From Anaerovibrio sp. (GTDB lineage: Bacteria > Bacillota > Negativicutes > Selenomonadales > Selenomonadaceae): DNA of 37,406 nt. The notes beneath the pieces are model-generated. The model saw only the letters and a list, made by a program, of their open reading frames with translations, had not been told where the DNA came from and ran no database searches. The stretch is taken from positions 1 to 37,406 of the forward strand of contig NZ_JAILFV010000130.1 of NCBI RefSeq assembly GCF_024697385.1. Direction: 5' to 3'. Numbering within the stretch: position 1 is the first letter of the stretch; the number at the start of each line of letters is the position of its first letter. Shown piece by piece: positions 1-10,231 of the stretch. The translations under genes were made by a program, and so were the position numbers.

Positions 1-136
1 CCATTGTTCAAATTTTTCTTCTTTAGAAGAAAAATCTTCCAATTAGCGTTTCAACGAGCTGGGAGATATGCTCGCCAGCTGTTGTAGTTTGTTTTCCCCC
101 ACCTAAAGAGGAAGGGGACATCTTAAAGCTCGTTAT
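1..136 (-). repeat. Dispersed ~140-bp structured repeat, copy A (truncated by window edge)
   Basis: Read on the minus strand it starts ATAACGAGCT (131-136 end) and runs to CAATGG at base 1, so only the last six or so bases of the element are missing. It is identical over 132 bases to copy D at the other end of the window and differs from copy C by about two substitutions. It holds the three family hairpins: a CCCC/GGGG hairpin, an AGCTGG/CCAGCT hairpin with a GCATATCTC-type loop, and an A/T-rich hairpin next to the 3' end. No transposase is near. Whatever gene it precedes on the minus strand lies outside the window. Confidence 0.9.
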
Positions 137-237
137 ATTTACATCCTGTAGTGGGATTTGATTTTGAGATGAAAATGGGGGATGTTGCCAGCATTAAATA
201 TAGAAGGATTCAATAAAATATGGAAGGAGAAATTTTC

Positions 238-687
238 ATGAAGAATGTACTGACTGCATTAACAACAGGGCTTGTTATGATGGCTTCTACAGTGTGTTAT
301 GCCACAATTCCCGGAACAGATATAGCTGTTTCCGGAGTGGCTCCCGGAAGCAGTGTAACAGATGCCAGGGCAAAGCTGGGTGATCCTGTGACCAGTCATG
401 GTGATAAGCTTGTTTTTCCCAATAACATAATAGTCGAGTGTGCTGAATATAATTATGATCTCATTGAGGAAATAGGAACCAGGTCAGCCGGTAATGTCAC
501 TTCTGCCGGATTACAGGTAGGTATGCCGGAAGCATCCATTATGGCAGCTTATGGCGCTCCTGATAAAGTGGACAGGGACCCTGATGATACTGAATATACA
601 TATTATTCTTCGGGACAGGATAAAAAGATGGAAATAGAGGTCGTTGACGGTAAAATAGTGAAAATTAAATGTAAAATCAGGGATTAA
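238..687 (+). CDS. Small secreted protein with two BamE/BLIP-like repeats
   Basis: Function unknown. The ATG at 238 is preferred over the ATG at 220 because AAGGAG (about 223-228) sits at proper spacing before it; this gives 149 residues. Residues 1-22 form a signal peptide ending CYA before TIPG, so the product is exported; there is no lipobox. The mature part has two similar segments, about residues 33-50 (GVAPGSSVTDARAKLGDP) and 91-108 (GLQVGMPEASIMAAYGAP), each a G-x-x-x-G...A...G-x-P pattern typical of SmpA/BamE or beta-lactamase-inhibitor-like folds. This suggests an internal duplication and a binding role in the envelope, but that is inference. It stands alone between repeat copy A and a terminator at 721. 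Confidence 0.75.
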   Translation: MKNVLTALTTGLVMMASTVCYATIPGTDIAVSGVAPGSSVTDARAKLGDPVTSHGDKLVFPNNIIVECAEYNYDLIEEIGTRSAGNVTSAGLQVGMPEASIMAAYGAPDKVDRDPDDTEYTYYSSGQDKKMEIEVVDGKIVKIKCKIRD

Positions 688-720
688 ATGCAATTATGAC
701 CAGCGGGGGAATATGTCAAT

Positions 721-755
721 AAATCGCCTTTGCCTTTATGGCAAGGGTGATTTTT
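721..755 (+). terminator. Rho-independent terminator after the secreted protein gene
   Basis: A stem of about 13 pairs (left arm 721-734, loop TTTAT, right arm from 740), with G-U wobbles, is followed by a run of T. It separates the small secreted gene from the tsaE operon. Confidence 0.75.
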
Positions 756-881
756 GCATTTATGGTTGCCCTCCGCTGAAGCCCATATGAAGCATGGGAT
801 ATATGGCAGAAACTGATTGGCGGATTATTCCAATATTGTTATCCCACCGAGGGATTTTGGGAGAGGCATTTTCCGTATTAT

Positions 882-910
882 TTGTAGTTGCCTTTTAAAT
901 ATGGTAAAAT
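882..910 (+). promoter_or_regulatory. Likely promoter of the tsaE operon
   Basis: TTGTAG at 882-887 and TAAAAT at 905-910 are 17 bp apart, and the -10 is preceded by TGG, an extended -10. The start codon of tsaE is 57 bp downstream. Confidence 0.5.
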
Positions 911-966
911 TCCATGTTAGTAAATATCATGTATAAATACATAAGAGTCTACTTTTAGGAGAAATA

Positions 967-1437
967 ATGTTTGAGATAATTTCAGGATCTCCGGCGGAAA
1001 CAGCTTCCATAGGAGAAAAAATTGGCAGAGCAATTTCCAGGGGAGCAGTTATTTGCCTGGAAGGTGACCTGGGGGCAGGAAAAACCTTATTTGTGCAGCA
1101 TTTAGCCAAGGGCCTTGGGGTCCAGGGAGATGTAACAAGTCCTACCTTTAATATAATGAATGTATATAATGGGAGATTACCGATATATCATTTTGATTTG
1201 TATCGTCTTGAGCAGGAATATGAGCTTGAGGATATTGGCTTCTATGATTATACAGATCAGCCTGAAGGCATAGTTGTGATTGAATGGGCAGACAAGTTTG
1301 CAGATTGCCTGCCGGAGGATCATATATTACTGACCATTGAAAAAGAATCTGATGATGTGCGGCATATCACCTTTGAATTGAAGGGCAATATATATGGCGA
1401 TATCTTTCAGGAGGTGGAAAAGCTGTGCCAATTTTAG
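967..1437 (+). CDS. tsaE: tRNA t6A37 biosynthesis ATPase TsaE
   Basis: TsaE is the small ATPase of the TsaB-TsaD-TsaE complex, which transfers threonylcarbamoyl to A37 of ANN-decoding tRNAs in the cytoplasm. The 156-residue product has the family Walker A motif GDLGAGKT at residues 33-40, then SPTF (about 58), the HFDLYRL segment and VIEWAD. The length is normal. The start ATG at 967 follows TTTTAGGAG. It is the first gene of a tight run; its last 13 bases overlap tsaB, so the two are probably translationally coupled. Confidence 0.95.
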   Translation: MFEIISGSPAETASIGEKIGRAISRGAVICLEGDLGAGKTLFVQHLAKGLGVQGDVTSPTFNIMNVYNGRLPIYHFDLYRLEQEYELEDIGFYDYTDQPEGIVVIEWADKFADCLPEDHILLTIEKESDDVRHITFELKGNIYGDIFQEVEKLCQF

Positions 1438-2147
1438 CAATGGATACGGCTACTATGGTGTCAGGGGTAGCCGTCGCTGACAATAAAAAATTACTTGCAG
1501 AAATAATCGTGGAAAATAAACTGACCCATTCGGAAACCTTGTTGCCAAATGTGGAAAAGGTTATGGCTATGGCAGGAGTCACACGGGGAGATTTGGAGGC
1601 CGTGGCTGTGAGCATTGGGCCAGGCTCCTTTACCGGACTGAGAATTGGATTGGCGGCAGCAAAGGCTATTGCCTATGGATTAAATATACCTTTGGTAGGA
1701 ATTCCTACTATGGAGGGAATGGCCTGGCATTATCCGATGCCTGGGATTACTGTTGCAGGTTTTGTGGATGCCCAGAAGGGCAATGTTTATACTGCGCATT
1801 ATAAATGGAATGGCATAGCTTTTGATGAAACGCGAAAAATAGAAGTAGTTTCTCTGGAACAGGCGATAAATTTATGTGGGGAAATCAATACCCCGGTGGT
1901 GGCCGTTGGGGACATGGCTGAAAAAAAACTCACAAAAATGGATGATTTGCCGGATAATCTGATTATTCCACCCCAACATATGTTGATGCCGAGGGCAGCT
2001 AATATAGCCATGGCCGGATTGAAAAAACTGGCTGACGGCGTCAAGGAGTCTGTAATGGATATGGAGCCGATATACATCAGAAAATCTGAGGCTGAGGTGC
2101 TGTGGGAAAAGAGGCATAATAAGCCGGAGCAGGTGGAGAATAAATGA
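1425..2147 (+). CDS. tsaB: tRNA t6A37 biosynthesis protein TsaB
   Basis: TsaB is the catalytically inactive paralogue of TsaD that scaffolds the t6A transfer complex. The start is a GTG at 1425 inside tsaE, with CAGGAGGTGG just upstream as ribosome binding site. The N-terminus shows the ASKHA-type ILAMDTAT strand, then THSETLLP and the GPGSFTGLRIGLAAAKA segment near residues 65-81, diagnostic of the family. The 240-residue length is usual. Its stop codon overlaps the rimI start (ATGA), so expression is probably coupled. Confidence 0.95.
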   Translation: MPILAMDTATMVSGVAVADNKKLLAEIIVENKLTHSETLLPNVEKVMAMAGVTRGDLEAVAVSIGPGSFTGLRIGLAAAKAIAYGLNIPLVGIPTMEGMAWHYPMPGITVAGFVDAQKGNVYTAHYKWNGIAFDETRKIEVVSLEQAINLCGEINTPVVAVGDMAEKKLTKMDDLPDNLIIPPQHMLMPRAANIAMAGLKKLADGVKESVMDMEPIYIRKSEAEVLWEKRHNKPEQVENK

Positions 2148-2593
2148 TAAGTTTTAGGCGGATGCTGCCGGAGGATGCTGACGCTGTGGCTGAGGTAGAA
2201 AAGTTGTGCTTTGCGACTCCATGGTCCAGGGAATCCTTCTGGCGTGATGCATCCAGCAGTGATACATACTATCTTGTGGCTTTGGATGAGTCTGCAGATA
2301 ATAAGATAATTGGTTATGTGGGCTGTTGGATATTGGCCTATGAAGGCAGCATTACAAATGTAGCCATAGCACCTGATTATCGCCGCAAGGGGATTGGCAG
2401 AAAAATGTTGCTGAAGCTAATTGAAGAAGTGAAGCTCCGTGGCGTTACGGCCCTGACTTTGGAAGCAAGAATTTCCAATATGGCAGCCATTAAGCTATAT
2501 GAGGGGCTTGGCTTTAAAAGTGTGGGACAAAGGCCAAAGTATTATTCAAACCCGGTGGAGGCTGCTGAAATTATGTGGAATACCAATATTTGA
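2144..2593 (+). CDS. rimI: GNAT N-acetyltransferase RimI (ribosomal protein S18 alanine acetyltransferase)
   Basis: A GNAT-fold acetyltransferase of 149 residues. The acetyl-CoA binding loop RRKGIG lies at residues 80-85 and the C-terminal IKLYEGLGFK segment is typical. RimI acetylates the N-terminal alanine of ribosomal protein S18 in enterobacteria; in Bacillota the gene sits regularly between tsaB and tsaD as here, and the substrate may be broader. It overlaps tsaB by four bases and is followed 31 bp later by tsaD. Confidence 0.93.
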   Translation: MISFRRMLPEDADAVAEVEKLCFATPWSRESFWRDASSSDTYYLVALDESADNKIIGYVGCWILAYEGSITNVAIAPDYRRKGIGRKMLLKLIEEVKLRGVTALTLEARISNMAAIKLYEGLGFKSVGQRPKYYSNPVEAAEIMWNTNI

Positions 2594-2624
2594 ATTCTAC
2601 AGGTACTTATGACGGAGAGAAAAA

Positions 2625-3665
2625 ATGGATAAGGTTAACAGAGATAAAGATAATATTATTACACTGGCTATTGAATCAAGCTGTGATGAAACATCTGCGG
2701 CAGTACTCCGGGGTGGCAGAAAGATACTGTCAAATATCATTGCCACTCAGATACCGGTGCATAGAAAATTTGGTGGTGTGGTACCGGAAATTGCTTCCCG
2801 AAAGCATATTATCAACATTATGCCTGTAATTGATGAAGCATTATCCCAGGGGGAGGTTGAGCTGAAGGATATTGACCAGGTGGCGGTTACCTATGGCCCG
2901 GGATTGGTGGGGGCATTACTTGTAGGTGTTTCTGCAGCTAAGTCACTGGCATTTACGCTGGATGTGCCACTTATTGGCGTTAATCATCTGGAGGGACATA
3001 TTTTTGCAAATTTTCTCAGCTGGCCTGAATTAAAACCTCCTTTCGTTGCACTGGTGGTATCAGGTGGGCATACCTCCCTGGTGCATGTGAAGGATTATAA
3101 CTCCTTTCGGCTGATGGGGCAGACCCGGGATGATGCTGCGGGGGAGGCTTTTGATAAAGTAGCCCGGGTTATGGGACTGCCATACCCCGGGGGGCCGCAA
3201 ATAGATAAGCTGGCTCAGGCCGGTAATCCGATGGCAATTGATTTTCCAAGGGCACTGCAGGAAAAAGGCAATTATGAATTCAGCTTCAGCGGCCTGAAAT
3301 CAGCTGTACTGAATTACTTAAACAGCATGAAGCTGAAAGGGATTGAGATCAATAAGGCTGATGTGGCGGCATCCTTTCAGAATGCAGTAATTGAGGTGCT
3401 GCTGGCCAAAGCCTTGGATGCTGTCAGGGAAACAGGCTGTGATACTTTGGTATTGGCCGGTGGTGTAGCTGCAAACAGTTCATTGGAAAGGCGTTTGCGG
3501 GAAATTACGGAAAAAAATAATATTAAATTTTATTTTCCCGATAAGATTCTTTGTACCGATAATGCTGCCATGATTGGGTGCAGAGGATATTATCAGTCCC
3601 TGGCTGGAGGATATTCTGACTTGTACCTCAATGCCGTTCCGGGACTGGCACTGACAGATTTGTAG
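2625..3665 (+). CDS. tsaD: tRNA N6-adenosine threonylcarbamoyltransferase TsaD
   Basis: TsaD is the catalytic subunit that transfers the threonylcarbamoyl group from TC-AMP to tRNA A37. The 346-residue sequence has ESSCDETS near the start, the metal-binding HLEGH at residues 121-125, VSGGHTSL, GEAFDKVARVMGLPYPGGP and the C-terminal TDNAAMIG. The ATG at 2625 follows a GGAGAG ribosome binding site. All partner genes except tsaC/sua5 are in this cluster. Confidence 0.97.
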   Translation: MDKVNRDKDNIITLAIESSCDETSAAVLRGGRKILSNIIATQIPVHRKFGGVVPEIASRKHIINIMPVIDEALSQGEVELKDIDQVAVTYGPGLVGALLVGVSAAKSLAFTLDVPLIGVNHLEGHIFANFLSWPELKPPFVALVVSGGHTSLVHVKDYNSFRLMGQTRDDAAGEAFDKVARVMGLPYPGGPQIDKLAQAGNPMAIDFPRALQEKGNYEFSFSGLKSAVLNYLNSMKLKGIEINKADVAASFQNAVIEVLLAKALDAVRETGCDTLVLAGGVAANSSLERRLREITEKNNIKFYFPDKILCTDNAAMIGCRGYYQSLAGGYSDLYLNAVPGLALTDL

Positions 3666-3686
3666 AAAAATATTGGGGTAATACTT

Positions 3687-5126
3687 ATGAATATGATGGA
3701 TTATCATGAGACGGATACAGGATTATACCGAAAATATACAAAACTGACAGCCATGCAGGCGGAATTACTTAAGCGTATGAGCGTGAGTTTTCCATTCATA
3801 GCTGATTTGACCCATGCACATTTGTTGTTGTATGTCAAAATGTCTGATTCATTGAATTATATGGTGATGAAACATCATAAGCCCCATACTTTTTTTAGTC
3901 AGGTTGATCTGCCGGAGCTGGGACAACAGATAGCCATATCAGAGGAACCCTTGATAAGCGCTGTTTTTGAACGGAAAAAATATATTCATGGCCGGCGGGA
4001 ATGGAGGCTGGGTAATACCCTTGATATGTATGCTTATCCTGTGTTGGATGGCAATGAGGTAATTGGTGTAGTCACCCTGGAAACAATTCAGGATGGCACA
4101 GCTCCGGAGCATTACAAAAAACTGTTGGATGTGGCTGAGATATTGCTGAAGCATTCCAGAAAGAAAATAGATCCGGAGATTTTTGCCCCAATACTGGCAG
4201 ATACGGGAATCATTATAGCTGATAAAAACAACCGTATTACATATGTAAATTTGTCTGCCACCAGAATATACCAGGTGTTGGGCATATCTCATTTGATTGG
4301 ATGCCGTGTGCCTGACAGGGAAATAGAATCAATGCTTCACCGGGAAATCGTTGACAGCAGCAGGCCCTTTGAAAAGGAAATACAGGTTGATGACCTGATA
4401 TTGCTTCAACGGGATATCAAGGTGGAGGAGGCCGGAGTACTGCAATGCCGGATACTGCTTTTAGCGGATGTTACCCAGATCAGGAAAAAGGATCGGGAAA
4501 TTAAAATCAAAACGGCTGTGATTCAGGAAATTCATCACAGGGTAAAAAATAACCTGCAGACTATTGCCAGCCTGTTGCGCCTTCAGGGGCGGCGCTCAAG
4601 CTCCAAGGAGGTTCGGGCAGCCCTGCAGGAAAGTACCAACCGGATTCTCAGTATGGCGGTGGTACATGAATTCCTTTCCCAGCATGACAAAGAAGAAATT
4701 AATGTTATTGAGGTTACTAAGAATATCATTGACAGTGTTGTTCCAAACATGGTGGACCGGGAATTCGAGTTATCCAGCCGGATAGAAGGCCCGGAGGTGG
4801 TACTGTCGTCACAAAATGCCAGCAATCTGGCGGTGATAATCAATGAGCTTATATTGAATTCGGTAGAGCATGGTTTTAAGGGAAAGAAAGCAGGTATGAT
4901 AGGCTTGCGTACTGAGATAACAGCAGATGGCTATGTACTTGATCTTTATGATGATGGCGCCGGGATGCCGGATGACTTTGACCCGGATATGTCCAAGTCC
5001 CTGGGACTTCAGATTGTTAAAACGCTGGTACAGGATGATATCGGTGGAACAATTGAGTTCAAAAATGATCATGGTACCCATTGTATTTTGCATATACCTA
5101 AAGTGACTGTGGGAGGAGAGTATTGA
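3687..5126 (+). CDS. PdtaS-like sensor histidine kinase (HisKA_2 family)
   Basis: A soluble sensor kinase of 479 residues with no membrane segment. The order is an N-terminal GAF-like H_kinase_N domain (about 1-150), a PAS-like domain (about 165-265), the HisKA_2 box EIHHRVKNNLQT with the phosphoacceptor histidine around residues 283-284, and a HATPase domain with NELILNSVEHGF (about 385) and DDGAGMP (about 420). This architecture is that of PdtaS/EutW-type kinases, which act with ANTAR-domain regulators. The next gene is exactly such a regulator and overlaps its stop codon. The signal cannot be read from the sequence. It begins 21 bp after tsaD, so it may be cotranscribed with the t6A genes. 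Confidence 0.88.
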   Translation: MNMMDYHETDTGLYRKYTKLTAMQAELLKRMSVSFPFIADLTHAHLLLYVKMSDSLNYMVMKHHKPHTFFSQVDLPELGQQIAISEEPLISAVFERKKYIHGRREWRLGNTLDMYAYPVLDGNEVIGVVTLETIQDGTAPEHYKKLLDVAEILLKHSRKKIDPEIFAPILADTGIIIADKNNRITYVNLSATRIYQVLGISHLIGCRVPDREIESMLHREIVDSSRPFEKEIQVDDLILLQRDIKVEEAGVLQCRILLLADVTQIRKKDREIKIKTAVIQEIHHRVKNNLQTIASLLRLQGRRSSSKEVRAALQESTNRILSMAVVHEFLSQHDKEEINVIEVTKNIIDSVVPNMVDREFELSSRIEGPEVVLSSQNASNLAVIINELILNSVEHGFKGKKAGMIGLRTEITADGYVLDLYDDGAGMPDDFDPDMSKSLGLQIVKTLVQDDIGGTIEFKNDHGTHCILHIPKVTVGGEY

Positions 5127-5701
5127 TGGATTCCCTGAAAATTATCATTGCAGATAACGAGTCTATAATAAGAATGGATATCAAAGAATTGCTGGAGGAC
5201 GCCGGACATCAGGTCATTGGCGAGGCTGTTAACGGTCGACAGGCACTTGAACTGGCAAGAAAGCTGAAACCGGATTTATGTATTCTGGACATTAAGATGC
5301 CGGAAATGGATGGAATATCTGCCGCTAAAATCATTGGCAAGGAAAAGATAGCTCCGGTTATTTTACTGACAGCCTTCAGTCAGGCGGATATTGTCAAGCG
5401 GGCTACCGATGCCGGTGTGTTGGCTTATCTGATCAAACCGGTACAGGAATCCAATCTGTTCCCGGCCATAGAGGTGGCTATGTCCAGGTATAGGGAAATG
5501 AACAGCCTGGAGGATGAGCTTTTTAAGGTGAAGGACACTCTTGAGATGCGAAAACTGCTGGACAGGGCAAAGGGGATATTAATGGATGCCCATAATATCA
5601 GTGAAAGTGAAGCCTTTAACCGTATACAAAAATACAGCATGGCCAAGAGAAAAAACCTTAAGGAAGTGGCTGAGGCCATTATCCGTGCGGCAACAAAATA
5701 A
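5126..5701 (+). CDS. PdtaR-like response regulator with ANTAR RNA-binding domain
   Basis: A receiver domain (residues 1-120; phosphoacceptor D55 in CILDIKMP, conserved K in LIKPVQ) is followed by a coiled linker and a C-terminal ANTAR domain (about 130-188, containing RAKGILM and the EAFNRIQKYSM helix). ANTAR proteins bind paired-hairpin RNA motifs and act as antiterminators when phosphorylated. The ATG at 5126 is preferred over TTG at 5123, with GGAGG 9 bp upstream; it overlaps the kinase stop. It forms a cognate pair with the kinase before it. The RNA targets are not identified. Confidence 0.9.
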   Translation: MDSLKIIIADNESIIRMDIKELLEDAGHQVIGEAVNGRQALELARKLKPDLCILDIKMPEMDGISAAKIIGKEKIAPVILLTAFSQADIVKRATDAGVLAYLIKPVQESNLFPAIEVAMSRYREMNSLEDELFKVKDTLEMRKLLDRAKGILMDAHNISESEAFNRIQKYSMAKRKNLKEVAEAIIRAATK

Positions 5702-5715
5702 GGAATATTTTGACA

Positions 5716-5760
5716 GGGAAATGAGTATGGATGGATATTCATTTCTCTTTTTTTGTTTTT
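5716..5760 (+). terminator. Terminator after the PdtaS/PdtaR pair
   Basis: GAAATGAGTAT (from about 5718) pairs with ATATTCATTTC through an 11-bp stem with one G-U pair, followed by a long T-run (from about 5747). It ends the tsaE-to-pdtaR transcript ahead of groES. Confidence 0.75.
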
Positions 5761-5772
5761 TTGACTTTTTAC

Positions 5773-5801
5773 TTGATTTTTTGTTCAAAAGGATTTATCA
5801 T
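5773..5801 (+). promoter_or_regulatory. Probable groESL promoter
   Basis: TTGATT (5773-5778) and TATCAT (5796-5801) are separated by 17 bp and lie just upstream of the CIRCE operator, the usual arrangement for HrcA control. CATAAT at 5799 is an alternative -10. Confidence 0.5.
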
Positions 5802-5812
5802 AATACTCGGAG

Positions 5813-5839
5813 TTAGCACTCAGATAAAAAGAGTGCTAA
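5813..5839 (+). promoter_or_regulatory. CIRCE operator (HrcA binding site)
   Basis: TTAGCACTC at 5813-5821, nine bases, then GAGTGCTAA at 5831-5839: a perfect match to the CIRCE consensus. It predicts that an HrcA repressor encoded elsewhere controls groES-groEL in response to heat. Confidence 0.98.
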
Positions 5840-5879
5840 CAATAAAATTTATCAATTATCTTTTAGGAGGCGTATACAT

Positions 5880-7846
<1,967 letters not shown>

Positions 7847-7879
7847 TACCTGACCGTGTTGTTTTGATGTGAATACAGG

Positions 7880-7915
7880 GGCCGTGAGAGACATTGGTTT
7901 TTCACGGCCTTTAAA
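7880..7915 (+). terminator. Terminator after groEL
   Basis: GGCCGTGA (7880-7887) pairs with TCACGGCC (7902-7909) and is followed by TTTAAATT. The T-run is short, so some readthrough is possible. Confidence 0.65.
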
Positions 7916-7966
7916 TTGCATCGCTTTTTTGATGCTGTTACCAAATTAATGGCGTTTAACTTTTTC

Positions 7967-7995
7967 TTGACTATTATAGGTTAATCAATTAGAAT
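7967..7995 (+). promoter_or_regulatory. glmS promoter
   Basis: TTGACT (7967-7972) and TAGAAT (7990-7995) are exactly 17 bp apart. This predicts a leader of about 250 nt in which the glmS ribozyme is embedded. Confidence 0.75.
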
Positions 7996-8082
7996 AAGGT
8001 TCGTAATTTTGGCAATAGCCTTAATTATCGTTTTGTTTTGGAAGCTCCTGATGTCAGTGTAATTGAAAAAACTATATGTTTT

Positions 8083-8222
8083 AGCGCATGGCCTTGTGGT
8101 TGTTCTGCAAGGTGACGAGGAAGAGGTTGTCGATTTATCAGCGGATGCCTCTCGGCTCTACCGGTCGTGAAAATCTGTTAAAACTGCAGGTGACTGCAGC
8201 ACAAAGCAGCTTATGAGGTTAG
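8083..8222 (+). ncRNA. glmS ribozyme: glmS ribozyme (glucosamine-6-phosphate-activated)
   Basis: A self-cleaving riboswitch in the 5' leader of glmS. The conserved cleavage context A|GCGC is at 8083/8084; next come a P1-like CCTTG/CAAGG stem, the core GTGACGAGGAAGAGG, TCGATTTATC, GCGGATGCCTCTCGG and CTACCGGTCGTG, then a P4-like hairpin CTGCAG-GTGA-CTGCAG. These match the class layout in order and spacing, and the downstream gene is glmS. The bases after the cleavage site (GCGCATGG) differ slightly from the commonest form. When the sugar phosphate is abundant the ribozyme cuts the mRNA and lowers glmS expression. The exact 3' boundary is approximate. Confidence 0.93.
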
Positions 8223-8255
8223 GCACAGGACTTCCCATGTAAAGGAGGTTCTATT

Positions 8256-10085
8256 ATGTGTGGTATTGTAGGTTATGTAGGCAGCAATCAGGCGGCTCAG
8301 TTTTTGATTGAGGGCCTGACCAAGCTGGAGTACCGTGGATATGATTCCGCCGGCATTGCAGTACTCAATGATGAAATCATTTGTGTTGAGAAATCAGTTG
8401 GCAGATTATCAGCGTTGGAGGAGAAGATTGAAGGGCATGTTCCTGAAGGCTTTGTGGGTATTGGTCATACCCGTTGGGCAACTCATGGTCGTCCATCCGA
8501 TACCAACTCTCATCCCCATACTGACTGCCATGGTGATTTTGCCGTGGTGCATAATGGTATTATTGAGAACTATCTTGAATTAAAAGAGGAGCTTATTGCC
8601 AAAGGCCATAAGTTTCGTTCTGAAACAGATACTGAGGTTTTGCCGCATCTTTTGGAAGAGGTATACAATGGCGATTTTGAAGCATCTGTACGGGAGGTTT
8701 TGAAGCGTATCGAGGGTTCATATGCTATTGTGTTTATGTCCAAACACGATCCTGATAAGCTGATTTGTACCAAACAGGATAATCCATTGGTAATCGGTCT
8801 GGGGGATGGAGAAAACCTCATCGCATCTGATATTCCGGCTATTATTGCCAGAACACGCCGTACCTACATTGTCAATGATGGTGAGCTTGCTGTGGTCAAG
8901 AAGGATTCAGTGTGGATTACCAACAGTCTGGGCGAGCCTGTTACCAAGAAGGTATTTGAGGTTAATTGGAACGCTGAAGCTGCTGAAAAGGGTGGTTATG
9001 AGCATTTTATGCTCAAGGAGATTCATGAGCAGCCAAAGGCAGTCCGTGATACCTTGTCTTCCAGGATCACCAAGGATTCCTCAGCAGTAGTTTTGGATGA
9101 GTTGGGATGGACTGAAGAATATGTTAATTCCTTCTCCAAAATCTTTATTGTTGCCTGTGGCACAGCTTATCACGCAGGCCTTGTGGGCAAGTACTACATA
9201 GAGCGTATGGCCAGGGTTCCTGTTGAGGTGGATATCGCATCTGAATTCAGGTATCGTCAGCCAATCATAGATGATAATACTCTTACTATTGTTGTAAGTC
9301 AGTCAGGGGAGACTATTGATACCTTGGCTGCCCTGAAGGAAGCAAAACGCCTTGGCTCCAAAACCCTTGCAGTTACCAATGTGGTGGGCTCATCAATTGC
9401 CCGTGAGGCTGAGCAGGTCATTTATACCTGGGCCGGCCCGGAGATAGCTGTTGCTTCCACCAAGGCATATACAACCCAGTTGATAGTGATGTTCCTGTTG
9501 GGAGCTTATATGGCTGGCCTTCGGGGAACTGTGGCACCTAGGCGGATGAAGGAACTGCTGTCCATGCTGAAGGACATTCCTGCCCAGATCAGTGAAACCC
9601 TGGAAGATGTTGAGCCGATTAAGGTATTTGCCAAGAAATACGGTTTTAACAATGATGTGTTCTTTATCGGGCGCGCCCTTGATTATGAGGTTGCCCTTGA
9701 AGGCTCCCTGAAGCTGAAGGAGATATCCTATATACATGCCGAGGCATATGCTGCCGGTGAACTGAAGCATGGAACACTGGCACTTATCACTCAGGGAGTA
9801 CCTGTAGTGGCTCTTGCTACCCAAAAGAGTGTCTATGATAAAACCTTAAGCAATATCAAGGAGGTTAAGGCCCGTGATGCTGTTGTTATTGGTATAGCAG
9901 CCCAGGGTGACGCCGAGCTTGTAAAATATGCAGATCATGTTATTTTTGTTCCCCGTACTGATGAGATGCTTATTCCGTTGTTGGCAGTGCTGCCATTGCA
10001 GCTGTTATCATACTATACTGCCATCACCCGTGGAGCAGATGTGGATAAGCCAAGAAATCTGGCAAAATCAGTTACAGTAGAATAA
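8256..10085 (+). CDS. glmS: Glutamine--fructose-6-phosphate aminotransferase GlmS
   Basis: This enzyme makes glucosamine-6-phosphate from fructose-6-phosphate and glutamine, the first step to UDP-GlcNAc for peptidoglycan. It has 609 residues, the usual length. Cys2 after Met1 (MCGIVGYVG) is the glutaminase nucleophile; HTRWATHG and HNGIIENY mark the class II amidotransferase domain (about 2-220). Two SIS domains follow (about 285-420 and 455-595) with ACGTAYHAG, SQSGETIDT and the C-terminal DKPRNLAKSVTVE. AAAGGAGG precedes the ATG. Control is by the ribozyme in its leader. Confidence 0.98.
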   Translation: MCGIVGYVGSNQAAQFLIEGLTKLEYRGYDSAGIAVLNDEIICVEKSVGRLSALEEKIEGHVPEGFVGIGHTRWATHGRPSDTNSHPHTDCHGDFAVVHNGIIENYLELKEELIAKGHKFRSETDTEVLPHLLEEVYNGDFEASVREVLKRIEGSYAIVFMSKHDPDKLICTKQDNPLVIGLGDGENLIASDIPAIIARTRRTYIVNDGELAVVKKDSVWITNSLGEPVTKKVFEVNWNAEAAEKGGYEHFMLKEIHEQPKAVRDTLSSRITKDSSAVVLDELGWTEEYVNSFSKIFIVACGTAYHAGLVGKYYIERMARVPVEVDIASEFRYRQPIIDDNTLTIVVSQSGETIDTLAALKEAKRLGSKTLAVTNVVGSSIAREAEQVIYTWAGPEIAVASTKAYTTQLIVMFLLGAYMAGLRGTVAPRRMKELLSMLKDIPAQISETLEDVEPIKVFAKKYGFNNDVFFIGRALDYEVALEGSLKLKEISYIHAEAYAAGELKHGTLALITQGVPVVALATQKSVYDKTLSNIKEVKARDAVVIGIAAQGDAELVKYADHVIFVPRTDEMLIPLLAVLPLQLLSYYTAITRGADVDKPRNLAKSVTVE

Positions 10086-10095
10086 TTGGCCGGAA

Positions 10096-10127
10096 GGGCT
10101 GTCTTTGGACAAGGCAGCTCTTTTTTG
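10096..10127 (+). terminator. Terminator after glmS
   Basis: GGGCTGTCTT pairs with AAGGCAGCTC (with G-U wobbles), followed by TTTTTT. Confidence 0.8.
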
Positions 10128-10128
10128 T

Positions 10129-10157
10129 TTGACAATACTGGTATATTGTACTAATAT
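10129..10157 (+). promoter_or_regulatory. guaB promoter, near consensus
   Basis: TTGACA (10129-10134) and TAATAT (10152-10157) are 17 bp apart, one of the strongest-looking promoters in the window. It starts within the tail of the glmS terminator. Confidence 0.8.
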
Positions 10158-10231
10158 AGTAACAATCTCTTTTGACCGGTACGAACAGCCTAAGGTCAGA
10201 AGAAGGAAAATATTACAGAAAAGAAGGGATT

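Noticed and set aside
5813..5839. A CtsR site at groESL in addition to CIRCE
   Set aside because: No (A/G)GTCAAA array was found between the pdtaR terminator and groES; only CIRCE is present.
7941..7960. TTAATGGCGTTTAAC after groEL, similar to the 3' end of the repeat family
   Set aside because: Only about 10 bases match and none of the hairpins is present; chance similarity is likely.
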